From assembly GCA_963747715.1 (NCBI GenBank), contig CAVVGB010000003.1, positions 1 through 64,000 on the forward strand: a stretch of DNA of 64,000 nt. Direction: 5' to 3'. Source of the stretch: CAVVGB01 sp963747715. Its GTDB lineage: Bacteria; Actinomycetota; Thermoleophilia; Gaiellales; Gaiellaceae. The first letter of the stretch is position 1. Each line of letters starts with the position of its first letter. Below the pieces are notes generated by a model that did no database searches, was not told the DNA's origin, and was given only the letters and a program-made list of their open reading frames with translations. The translations under genes were made by a program, and so were the position numbers. Positions 18,866-26,316 of this stretch are shown here, piece by piece.

Positions 18866-19065
18866 ATGGCAGAATGGACACATATGGATGCCCAGGGTCA
18901 CGCGCGCATGGTGGATGTCGGCAGCAAAGACGTCACGGCACGCCAGGCGGTGGCGCGTGGTGCAGTGTATATGCAAGCCGAGACATTGCGGGCGATTGTC
19001 GAGCAGCAGGTCGCCAAAGGCGATGTCCTCCAGGTAGCGCGTATCGCCAGGATTATGGAGGCAAC
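18866..19065 (+). CDS. moaC: Cyclic pyranopterin monophosphate synthase MoaC, N-terminal fragment
   Basis: The first 65 or so residues match MoaC (THMDAQGHARMVDVGSKD, ARGAVYMQAETL, KGDVLQVARIARIM), with AAGGAG before the ATG. MoaC normally continues for about 160 residues through a PMCHPL motif. Here homology stops abruptly at the AriaRIM segment and a sequence of different character begins. The truncation coincides with the suspected contig join, so this is a gene cut by assembly rather than a natural pseudogene. MoaC makes cPMP in molybdenum cofactor synthesis. Confidence 0.8.
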
Positions 19066-19075
19066 GGAGCGGGGC
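19050..19075. other. Probable chimeric junction
   Basis: Left of this point the DNA has moderate GC and belongs to moaC. Right of it the DNA is very GC-rich and encodes the C-terminal part of a permease in another frame. Both genes are truncated at the same place, and gene content on the two sides implies different envelopes. Confidence 0.8.
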
Positions 19076-19356
19076 TGGTCGCCGGCCTGCTCGGCCAGAT
19101 CGGTGAGGCGCTGAAATCGGACAGGCTCGAGACGATCGCCGAGTGGAGCTCGTGGGCGCTTCCGTTCGAGGCCCTTTACCAGGATGCGCTCTACCGGATC
19201 ACCTCCGAGGCTCGCGGCTTCACCGGCCTGGCGATCCAGCTCGGCCCCTTCGGCGGCTCGGACGCCGGCGGCCCCTTGCTGCCGCTTTGGACGCTCGCGT
19301 ACTTCGCAGTCGTGCTCGGCGCGGCGATCGTGGCTTTTGCCCGCAAAGACCTCTAG
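19071..19356 (+). CDS. C-terminal fragment of an ABC-2-type membrane permease
   Basis: The open frame after the join encodes about 94 residues ending in a membrane helix (LWTLAYFAVVLGAAIVAFARKDL) and a short basic tail. The preceding LPFEALYQDALYRI and the final helix with RKDL are typical of the last part of ABC-2 permease subunits of the drug or lipid export type. The N-terminal part is missing because of the join. The assignment rests on a short segment, so it could also be another polytopic membrane protein. Confidence 0.55.
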
Positions 19357-19366
19357 CTCGGGGCAA

Positions 19367-19393
19367 TCAAGTTCGTGATCGGTTCGCCGATAA
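19367..19393 (+). promoter_or_regulatory. Sigma-28-type promoter for lipoprotein gene
   Basis: TCAAGTTC, 11 bases, then GCCGATAA. This closely matches the FliA/WhiG consensus TAAAGTTT-N11-GCCGATAA, with 6 of 8 bases at -35 and all 8 at -10. The start codon lies 7 bases further on, so the transcript would be leaderless. Confidence 0.6.
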
Positions 19394-19400
19394 CCCGCAT

Positions 19401-19724
19401 ATGGGAAGCCGCCTCGCCGCCGCCCTGCTCGCCACCTTCGTCCTCATGGTTGCCGGGTGCGTCATGGGCAAGACGGAAAACACCGGCGGCGACGGGTCGT
19501 CCGCACGCGAGCAGCGGGCCTCACGGCTCGTTTCGCAGTACGTCGGAGAACCCGTCGAATGCAAGGACAACGGCGCCGTCAACGTCGAGCTCCATCCCGA
19601 ATACGAGCAGGGATTCAGCTGCTACAACGAGGCCGGCGAGTTCCGCAACGCCATGGTCTCGCCGGACGGCCAACTTCTCAGCGTCACCCGGGCCGTCCAT
19701 CTGAAGCCCGCCGAAGACTCGTAG
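19401..19724 (+). CDS. Small secreted lipoprotein of unknown function
   Basis: This 107-residue protein starts with a signal peptide ending in a lipobox (LMVAGC), so the mature N-terminal cysteine would be lipid-modified and the protein held on the outer face of the membrane. The rest (QYVGEPVECKDNGAVNV, YEQGFSCYNEAG) has two cysteines that could form a disulfide and no family I recognise. The ATG at 19401 sits 7 bases after a sigma-28-like -10 element. A longer in-frame start overlapping the permease is unlikely because it would hide the lipobox. Confidence 0.7.
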   Translation: MGSRLAAALLATFVLMVAGCVMGKTENTGGDGSSAREQRASRLVSQYVGEPVECKDNGAVNVELHPEYEQGFSCYNEAGEFRNAMVSPDGQLLSVTRAVHLKPAEDS

Positions 19725-19819
19725 CCCCTCTGCGGCTCGGGCTTGAAGGACGCCTCGATTCGGAGCATGATTGTGTCCGGCCCGAGGCCGGGTGCCTCGG
19801 GCGGAGACAGAGGAGGGGT

Positions 19820-20725
19820 ATGCGGAAAGTGAAGCTGTTTTCGACGCTCGCACTCGCCGTGGCGATCTACACAGCCATGACGGTCGGGACAGCGAGCGGG
19901 GCGCGAGCCACTGCGGCGAGCGCCCAGGCATGGAGTTGCTCCACCCAGGCCGTGGCCGCACGAGGCGGCCCCGTGCGGGAGCCTGACGTCGTTCAGGTGC
20001 ACACGGACCTGCCGGCGTCGGCACAAGGTGTGGCAGGCGCGAACTTCTCCGCCACCGTTCCGGTGTGGTTCCACGTCGTCACAGATGGGACGACCGGAAA
20101 CATGACGCGTTCGCAGATCCTCACGCAGATCCGGGTTCTGAACAACACGTTCGGCGGTGGTGAGGGCGGTGCCGACTCGGGCTTCACGTTCGAGCTCGCC
20201 GGGATCACTCGCACCGACAACGCCAAGTGGTTCAACTCGAGCATCGGCGGTGCCGAGCACGACATGAAGCGGACTCTGCGTCGGGGTGACGAGGGCACGC
20301 TCAACATCTACTCGACGACCGCCGGCCCGTATCTCGGCTGGGCGTACCTGCCGTCGATCACGGATTCGCCGTCGCAGCTCTACTTCGACGGCGTGGTCGT
20401 CGACTGGGAGTCCTGGAAAGGCACTTCCACCAGGTACGCGGGTCAGTTCGATCAGGGTGAGACCGGGACGCACGAGGTCGGGCACTGGCTCAACCTCGAG
20501 CACACGTTCTTCGGGAAGTGCACGGAGCGAGGCGATTTCGTCGCCGACACTCCGTCGGAGAAGACCGCGACGTCAGGTTGTCCGGTCGGCAAGGACACGT
20601 GTCCTGCCCCGGGCGACGATCCGATCCACAACTACATGGACTACTCGTTCGACTCCTGTTACACGGAGTTCACGCCCGGCCAGGTGCAGCGCATGCAGGA
20701 CGCCTGGCTCTTCTATCGGGCCTAA
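19820..20725 (+). CDS. Secreted zinc metalloprotease, M43 (pappalysin/ulilysin) family
   Basis: This 301-residue protein has an N-terminal signal peptide (LFSTLALAVAIYTAMTVGTASG), a prodomain-like stretch, and the metzincin zinc motif HEVGHWLNLEH (HExxHxxxxxH). A downstream NYMDYSFDSC supplies the Met-turn. C-terminal cysteines (GKCTERGDF, SGCPVGKDTC) fit M43B peptidases, which are secreted, calcium-dependent and processed. The ATG follows GGAGGGG. A strong hairpin terminator follows the stop, so it is probably a single-gene unit. Confidence 0.9.
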   Translation: MRKVKLFSTLALAVAIYTAMTVGTASGARATAASAQAWSCSTQAVAARGGPVREPDVVQVHTDLPASAQGVAGANFSATVPVWFHVVTDGTTGNMTRSQILTQIRVLNNTFGGGEGGADSGFTFELAGITRTDNAKWFNSSIGGAEHDMKRTLRRGDEGTLNIYSTTAGPYLGWAYLPSITDSPSQLYFDGVVVDWESWKGTSTRYAGQFDQGETGTHEVGHWLNLEHTFFGKCTERGDFVADTPSEKTATSGCPVGKDTCPAPGDDPIHNYMDYSFDSCYTEFTPGQVQRMQDAWLFYRA

Positions 20726-20743
20726 CGACTAGTCGAAGTGCAA

Positions 20744-20771
20744 ACGGGCCGGCCCGCATGGGCCGGCCCGT
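20744..20771. terminator. Strong GC-rich terminator hairpin
   Basis: A perfect 12-base-pair stem (ACGGGCCGGCCC with its complement) and a GCAT loop lie 18 bases after the M43 protease stop, followed by a short T-containing stretch (CTTG). Confidence 0.8.
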
Positions 20772-20839
20772 CTTGCGTCTGAGGGCGCAATCGGTCACTC
20801 GGTAGACCCCACGCCGATCTGTACGGTGGAGATTGCCCG

Positions 20840-21139
20840 ATGACTCAGGCATCGTGCAGCCACCTCGACCAGATCTCGGTAACCGACCTGCCGCCGTCGA
20901 TCGCGGGGTGCGAAGACTGTCTCGCGATCGGCGGCTCGTGGGTCCATCTGCGGATGTGCATGAGCTGCGGCAAGATCGGCTGCTGCGACTCCTCGCCCAA
21001 CCGGCATGCGTCTGGGCACTCGCGTGAAGTAGGGCATCCGATCGCCCGCTCGGCCCAGCCGGGGGAAGACTGGAGCTGGTGCTACGTGGACGAAGTCATG
21101 TTCGTCGTCGGTCCGCAGCCCGCTGAGGGGCGGGCGTGA
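20840..21139 (+). CDS. UBP-type zinc finger domain protein
   Basis: This 99-residue protein is essentially one ZnF-UBP domain: CSHLDQI, GCEDCLAIGGSWVHLRMC, SCGKIGCCDSSPNRHASGH and a final GEDWSWCYVDE. Zinc ligands are the spaced Cys and His residues. In eukaryotes this domain binds the C terminus of free ubiquitin. In actinobacteria it occurs as a stand-alone protein of unknown role. The following gene starts inside its stop codon (GTGA), so the two are coupled. Confidence 0.88.
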   Translation: MTQASCSHLDQISVTDLPPSIAGCEDCLAIGGSWVHLRMCMSCGKIGCCDSSPNRHASGHSREVGHPIARSAQPGEDWSWCYVDEVMFVVGPQPAEGRA

Positions 21140-22092
21140 CCCTCTCCACGTCTCGAGAGCTGCCCCCGCTTCCACTCGAAGAGTGGGAGGCGACGAAGGA
21201 GACCCTTCATCTCTGGCTCCAGATCGTGGGCAAGATCCGTCTTGCCTCCGCGCCCCCGCGCAACCACTGGTGGCACGTTCCCCTCTACGTCGACGTGCGG
21301 GGCCTGACCACGCGCCGAATGCATTCGCCGACTGGGGTCCCGTTTCAGATCGACTTCGACTTCCTCGACCATCGGCTGTTGGTCAGGACGGCCGAGGGCC
21401 GGACCGAGTCGTTCGATCTCGCTGACGGCCTGTCCGTGGCCACGTTCGACGATCAGCTCCACACCGCGCTGTCCCGGCTCGGGGTCGACGTCGTTATCCG
21501 CGAGTCGCCCTTCGGAATCCCGATCACGACGCCGTTTCGTGAGGACCGCGAACACTCGTCGTACGACGCGGAGGCCGTCGAACGCTTCTGGCGCATCCTG
21601 GACTGGTCGGACGCCGTGCTCGAGGAGTTCGCCGGCTGGTATTGCGGCAAGACGAGCCCCGTTCACCTCTTCTGGCACTCGTTCGACCTCGCGGTCACTC
21701 GCTTCGGAGGCAAGCGCGCCCCGGCCATGCCGGACGCGGACCCCGTCACGCTTGAGGCGTACTCGCACGAGGTCGTGTCGTTCGGCTTCTGGGCCGGAGA
21801 CCCGAAGGTGCGACAGCCGACCTATTACTCCTATACGGCGCCGGAGCCCGACGGCCTTCGAGAGAAAGAACTCAGGCCCAGGGGCGCGACGTGGAGCGAG
21901 CTGGCAAGCAGCTCGCTCGCAGTCTTGCCCTACGAGACGGTGCGTACGGCGGCCGATCCGCGGGCAGCGCTCCTGGCTTTTCTGGAGAGCGCGTACCAGG
22001 CGGGGGCGAGCGCGTCGGGCTGGGACATGGGGGACCTGAGGTCCTCCTGGTGTCCCAACCCTCCGCTTCTGAACGAGATCCTCAAGCGCTAA
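21136..22092 (+). CDS. DUF5996 family protein
   Basis: This 318-residue protein has the DUF5996 hallmarks: WEATKETLHLWLQIVGKIRL near the N terminus, HWWHVPLYVDVRGL, the FDFLDHRLLV strand, and PVHLFWHSFDLAVTRFGG followed by YSHEVVSFGFWAGD. The conserved His/Trp/Asp residues suggest a pocket, but no biochemical function is established for the family. It is translationally coupled to the zinc finger gene and its end overlaps the convergent MMPL gene by 4 bases. Confidence 0.88.
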   Translation: MTLSTSRELPPLPLEEWEATKETLHLWLQIVGKIRLASAPPRNHWWHVPLYVDVRGLTTRRMHSPTGVPFQIDFDFLDHRLLVRTAEGRTESFDLADGLSVATFDDQLHTALSRLGVDVVIRESPFGIPITTPFREDREHSSYDAEAVERFWRILDWSDAVLEEFAGWYCGKTSPVHLFWHSFDLAVTRFGGKRAPAMPDADPVTLEAYSHEVVSFGFWAGDPKVRQPTYYSYTAPEPDGLREKELRPRGATWSELASSSLAVLPYETVRTAADPRAALLAFLESAYQAGASASGWDMGDLRSSWCPNPPLLNEILKR

Positions 22093-24410
22093 GGGCGCGC
22101 GCCCGCCTCGACCGGCTCATCGGCGGGCACCGGCACCGCCGCCTCGTGCTCCCACGGCGGCTCGACGTAGAGGCCCGGGAGCAATCGGTCGAGCCAGCGT
22201 GGCATGTACCACGCCCGCTCGCCGAGCATGGTGAGGAACGCCGGCACAAGCGTCATGCGAATGACGAGCGCGTCCGTCAGGATCGCGACGGCGAGCAGCA
22301 GCCCGAACTCCTTCGGGATGCGGTCGGCGCTCAGGATGAAGGCGGCGAAGACCGTGCCCATAATCAAGGCCGCGGCGACGACCACGCGCCCAATCGCGGC
22401 GATGCCGTGCTCGACGGCCTCGCGGCAGCGAAGCCCGTGCACGTGCTCTTCTCGGATGCGACTCATGAGGAAGACCATGTAGTCCATCGAGAGCCCGAAC
22501 AGGATCGCGAAGGCGATCGGTGGGACGAACGTCTCGATCGGCCCGGTGCGGTCGAGGCCGGTGAGCCCGAGTAGATGGCCCTCCTGCACCACCAGCGTGA
22601 GGACTCCGAAGCCCACGAACGCGGACATGAGCGTCGTGACCGCCGCCGTGGCCGAGATCACGATCGACCTGAACGCCATCGCGAGGATGATGAACGTGAC
22701 GCCGACGACGTACAGCAGGAAGATCGGCAGCCGCTCGTAGATCCGGTCGGCGATGTCCTTGAACGCCGCACTGAGGCCCGACACGTAGGCGACCGCGTTG
22801 CCCTCGGCGGTCGCCGATGGGACGACGTCCCCTCGCAGGTGATCGACGAGCTCGTCCGTCTCCTCGGCCTGCGGCGCGGAGTCCGGCGTCACGAAGATGA
22901 TCGCCACCGTTTCCTCGTCGTTGAGCTGCGGCTCGCCCACCGAGGCCACGCCCTCGAGGTTCTGAATGCCCTCGTAGATCCGGTTGGGCGCTTCGGGGTC
23001 GTCATTGACGTCGACGACGATCGGGATCGGGCTGTTGAAGCCGGCCCCGAAGCCCTCGGCCAGCAGGTCATAGGCGCGGCGTGCGGTTTGAGCAGTCGGC
23101 TGCGTGCCCTGATCGGCCGCGCCCAGCCGGACGAGAAGCGACGTCGAGGCAAGGGCGAGGACGAGCACGAGCGTGACCGTGAAGACGACCTTCGCGTTGG
23201 CGGTGACGAACCGGCCCCAGCGGGCGATCGGGGTCTTCTCCCGCTCCGCCTCCGTCTCCGACACGCGGCGCAGGAACGGGACCTTGAGGCGGTCGACCTT
23301 GTGCCCGAGGAGCCCGAGCACTGCGGGCAGGAGCGAGTTGGCGATCAGCACCGTGGTCAGCACGCCGAGCGCGCTGCCGATGCCGAGCTTGGTGATGAAG
23401 TCGAGACCGAAGAACGCGAGGCCGCTCACCGAGATGGCGACCGTCAGGCCCGCGAAGAGCACCGCGCGCCCCGCCGTCGAAGCCGCCTCCGCGGCCGCCT
23501 CCCGAGGCGGGAGCCCCTCGTGCAGGAACTGGCGGAAGCGCGTGACGATGAAGAGCGAGTAGTCGATGCCGACGCCGAGGCCGATCATCGAGACGAGAAT
23601 GGGCGTGATCGTGTTCACGTCGGTCAGCCCGGCGAGGATGTAGAGAAGCATGAAAGCGGTCGCCAGGGCGGTGAGCGCGAGTGCGATCGGGATCGACGCG
23701 GCCACGAACGTGCGGAACACGACGAGCAGCACGATGATGGCCGCCAGCAGGCCGAGCACCTCGGAGGTGCCCTGCTCCACGGGCGGGAACTCCGCGTCGC
23801 CGTTGAACTCGGCCGTGATACCTGCCGGCTCCACCTCCTCGCGAACGGCGTCCTGCACCGCAACGACCGGTTCGCGGTCCTTCTCGAAGATGATGCGGTC
23901 GAACTGCGCTTCCGTGTAGGCGATTCGACCGTTGTCGGAGACCGTGTCGTCCTCGAACGGGTCGCCGACGCTTTCGATGCCGGCCTTGTCCTCGGTCGGC
24001 TGAAACTCGTCCGTCTGGAGGCGGGCGATGGCGTCTTCGATTGCCGCCTGGCGCTCGGGAGTGTCGAGGCGCTCGCCTTCGGGGGCCGCGAACACGAGGT
24101 TGAGGACGCCGCCCTGCTCGGACGCGAACTCGCTCTCGATCAGGTCGGTGGCCCGCTGAGTGTCGGATCCCGGGATCTCGAACTCGTCTCGAAGCTCGCC
24201 ACCCACTGTGCCGACGAGCACGACGAGGAGCACGATGGCGCCGATCCAGGCACCGACGACGCGCCAGGGGTGCGTCGTGCAGGCGCGCGCCCAGCGGGCG
24301 AGGCCGCCGCTCGACTGGCGTTCGTGCGATGCTCGCCGTTCGGCCATGGGCCGTCCAACGGCGGGCGGCATGTCGGTATTCCCGTCGCTGCTCGTTCGGT
24401 GTTCGTCCAT
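22089..24410 (-). CDS. MMPL family RND-type membrane exporter
   Basis: This protein of about 773 residues has two repeats, each with a large extracytoplasmic loop and about six helices. The first helix is VVGAWIGAIVLLVVLVGTV. The proton-relay helix has SMIGLGVGIDYSLFIVTRFR in the first half and FGLSMDYMVFLMSRIREEH in the second. Such Asp-Tyr motifs mark mycobacterial-membrane-protein-large transporters, which export lipids or drugs. The ATG at 24410 has AAAGGA upstream. The longer ATG at 24449 is also possible. The substrate is unknown. Confidence 0.92.
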   Translation of the reverse strand: MDEHRTSSDGNTDMPPAVGRPMAERRASHERQSSGGLARWARACTTHPWRVVGAWIGAIVLLVVLVGTVGGELRDEFEIPGSDTQRATDLIESEFASEQGGVLNLVFAAPEGERLDTPERQAAIEDAIARLQTDEFQPTEDKAGIESVGDPFEDDTVSDNGRIAYTEAQFDRIIFEKDREPVVAVQDAVREEVEPAGITAEFNGDAEFPPVEQGTSEVLGLLAAIIVLLVVFRTFVAASIPIALALTALATAFMLLYILAGLTDVNTITPILVSMIGLGVGIDYSLFIVTRFRQFLHEGLPPREAAAEAASTAGRAVLFAGLTVAISVSGLAFFGLDFITKLGIGSALGVLTTVLIANSLLPAVLGLLGHKVDRLKVPFLRRVSETEAEREKTPIARWGRFVTANAKVVFTVTLVLVLALASTSLLVRLGAADQGTQPTAQTARRAYDLLAEGFGAGFNSPIPIVVDVNDDPEAPNRIYEGIQNLEGVASVGEPQLNDEETVAIIFVTPDSAPQAEETDELVDHLRGDVVPSATAEGNAVAYVSGLSAAFKDIADRIYERLPIFLLYVVGVTFIILAMAFRSIVISATAAVTTLMSAFVGFGVLTLVVQEGHLLGLTGLDRTGPIETFVPPIAFAILFGLSMDYMVFLMSRIREEHVHGLRCREAVEHGIAAIGRVVVAAALIMGTVFAAFILSADRIPKEFGLLLAVAILTDALVIRMTLVPAFLTMLGERAWYMPRWLDRLLPGLYVEPPWEHEAAVPVPADEPVEAGARP

Positions 24411-24568
24411 CGGGGGGCGGTCCTTTCGTCCGGGGGAGTTTGCAGCCATGACCGAGTTCGCCGCGAAAACTCATCGGTGGCCGCGCTCGGGTGAGTCTAA
24501 TACGGGAGACCGATGACTTTCAGCCCCGCGCGCCGTCTCAATGGCTGACAACCCCGAAGGGAGACGTA

Positions 24569-24937
24569 ATGGCAGGAGAGGTCGTTCACCTCGAGATCTT
24601 CTCGGACGACACGGAAAAGTCCCGCAAGTTCTGGGGATCGCTGTTCGGCTGGCAGTTCGAGCAGTTCCCCGGCCCGAACGAGTACCACATGGCGCAGATC
24701 GACGACCGCAGCGGCGTGGCGATCAGCAAGGAGGAGCCGGGCAAGAGGGGCTCGCGGACGACGTTCGGCGTGGACGACATCGACGCCGGCATCGCCTCCG
24801 TCAGGGATCTGGGCGGCGAGGCGACCGACCGCAGGCCCGTGCCGAGCATGGGCTGGTTCTCGGTCTGCAGTGACCCGGAGGGAAACGAGTTCGGCTTGTG
24901 GCAGACTGACCCGTCTGCGCCCGCGCCGACCGGTTAG
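24569..24937 (+). CDS. VOC (glyoxalase/bleomycin-resistance) family protein
   Basis: This 122-residue protein begins with VVHLEIFSDDTEKSRKFW, the first beta-alpha-beta unit of a vicinal oxygen chelate domain, and ends with DPEGNEFGLWQ carrying the glutamate metal-ligand position. The small size indicates one VOC domain that dimerises. Members act in glyoxal detoxification, ring cleavage or antibiotic binding, and the substrate here is unknown. The ATG at 24569 matches the domain start. Further in-frame codons upstream are not needed. Confidence 0.85.
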   Translation: MAGEVVHLEIFSDDTEKSRKFWGSLFGWQFEQFPGPNEYHMAQIDDRSGVAISKEEPGKRGSRTTFGVDDIDAGIASVRDLGGEATDRRPVPSMGWFSVCSDPEGNEFGLWQTDPSAPAPTG

Positions 24938-24952
24938 CCCTCACGACAACGC

Positions 24953-26119
24953 GTGACCGCTCCGGCGGTCGCCGCTGAGCGTGTAGTCACACGCCCGTTT
25001 CTTCTCGTCCTCGCCGCGACCGGGGCCGTCTTCGCGAGCTTCGGGATCCTTGTCGTCGCGCTGCCGCTGTACATCCGCGACGAGCTCGGCGAGAGCGACC
25101 TCGGGGTGGGACTGGCCGTCGGCGCCGCGAGCATCGGGGCGATCCTGGCCGGGCCGCTCACCGGCCGGCTGGCCGACCGCTGGGGCAGGAGGATCTTCCT
25201 GTTCGGCGGCGTTCTGCTCATGCTGGGCGGGTATCTCACGCTCGCGGCCCAGCCGCCGTTCGCGGTCGTGGTCGCCCTGCGCGCCGTCGCGGGCGCGGGC
25301 GAGGCGATGTTCGTGGTCGCCGCCTTCACGATGGCGACCGACCTCACGCCCCCGGGCCGGCACGGAGAGGCCATGAGCCTCGTGACGACCGGCTCCTATC
25401 TCGGGCTTGCGCTCGGGCCGATCGCCGGAGACCTCGCCGTCGACCTGGAGGGCTACACGTTCGCGTGGCTCTTGGCAGCGGCCGCGATCGGCATCGCCGG
25501 TGCGATTGCCCTCGTCGTGCGCGAGACACGGCCGGTCCACGACGAGGAGCCGTCGCGTGCTCTCCTTCCGCCTCGCTCTGCCCTCCTACCCGGTCTCATC
25601 CTCTTCCTGGCGTTGCTCGGCTTCGGCGGCTTCAATGCCTTCGCTGTGTTACACGCGCGTGAGGTCGGCCTCGACCGGCCCGGCTTCGTGTTTCTCGTCT
25701 TCGCAGGCGTCGTCGTCGTGGTTCGTCTGCTCGGGCGCACCGTGCCCGACCGGCTCGGCGCGCGCCTGGCCGCTTCGGCGGCCTGCGCGGCCGTCGCCTG
25801 CGGCCTGGTCGTCGTCGCCGCCTGGCAGACCGAAGCGGGCGTCCTCGTCGGCACGGCGATCTTCGCGGTTGGGCAGGCGCTCGCGTACCCGGCCGCGGCA
25901 CTGCTGGCGATGTCCCGCGCGCCTGCGTCGGAAAGAAGCGCCGCGGTCGCAGCGGTGATCGCCTTCGTCGACGTCGCCCTCGTGAGCGGGGCGCTGGTGC
26001 TCGGCTTCGCCGCCGAGGCAGCGGGCTACGGCGCCGTCTTCTTGTGTGGGGCGGCCTCGGCTGCCGTTGGGCTCGTGCTTCTGATCCGCATGGCGCCGCG
26101 GCCTGCGGCGATTTGTTAG
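24953..26119 (+). CDS. MFS transporter
   Basis: This 388-residue protein has 12 predicted helices. The loop 2-3 signature is GPLTGRLADRWGRR, typical of the drug/proton antiporter branch of the major facilitator superfamily, and the fifth-helix segment YLGLALGPIAGDLA resembles motif C of exporters. It starts with GTG 15 bases after the VOC gene, so the two may be one unit. Drug or metabolite efflux is plausible but the substrate cannot be told. Confidence 0.9.
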   Translation: MTAPAVAAERVVTRPFLLVLAATGAVFASFGILVVALPLYIRDELGESDLGVGLAVGAASIGAILAGPLTGRLADRWGRRIFLFGGVLLMLGGYLTLAAQPPFAVVVALRAVAGAGEAMFVVAAFTMATDLTPPGRHGEAMSLVTTGSYLGLALGPIAGDLAVDLEGYTFAWLLAAAAIGIAGAIALVVRETRPVHDEEPSRALLPPRSALLPGLILFLALLGFGGFNAFAVLHAREVGLDRPGFVFLVFAGVVVVVRLLGRTVPDRLGARLAASAACAAVACGLVVVAAWQTEAGVLVGTAIFAVGQALAYPAAALLAMSRAPASERSAAVAAVIAFVDVALVSGALVLGFAAEAAGYGAVFLCGAASAAVGLVLLIRMAPRPAAIC

Positions 26120-26131
26120 CGTCGCCGCCTG

Positions 26132-26299
26132 GTGACGCTTCCCTACATCGACCCCGGCACGGGCAGCATGCTGCTCCAGGTCATCCTCGGCGGTGTGGCG
26201 GCGGCCGTCGTCGGTATCAAGCTTTTCTGGGGCCGGCTCCTCGGTTTCTTGCGCATTCGCCGTCGCGACGAGGAACCGAAGGCCCGCTCGGCTCCCTGA
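26132..26299 (+). CDS. Small membrane protein with YIDPGTGSM motif
   Basis: A 55-residue open frame begins with GTG and gives MTLPYIDPGTGSMLLQ, one membrane helix (VILGGVAAAVVGIKLFW), then a basic/charged tail (RIRRRDEEPK). The YIDPGTGS N-terminal motif followed by a single helix recurs in small bacterial proteins encoded next to methyltransferase or sugar-modification genes, as here. I am not aware of an assigned function. It sits 12 bases after the MFS gene and just before the methyltransferase, so it is probably in the same operon. Confidence 0.7.
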   Translation: MTLPYIDPGTGSMLLQVILGGVAAAVVGIKLFWGRLLGFLRIRRRDEEPKARSAP

Positions 26300-26316
26300 G
26301 AGCGCCGCAGGTGGGC

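Noticed and set aside
22575..24494. Long plus-strand open frame of 639 residues opposite the MMPL gene
   Set aside because: It is Arg/Glu/Asp-rich with no fold signature, as expected for the antisense of a GC-rich membrane gene.
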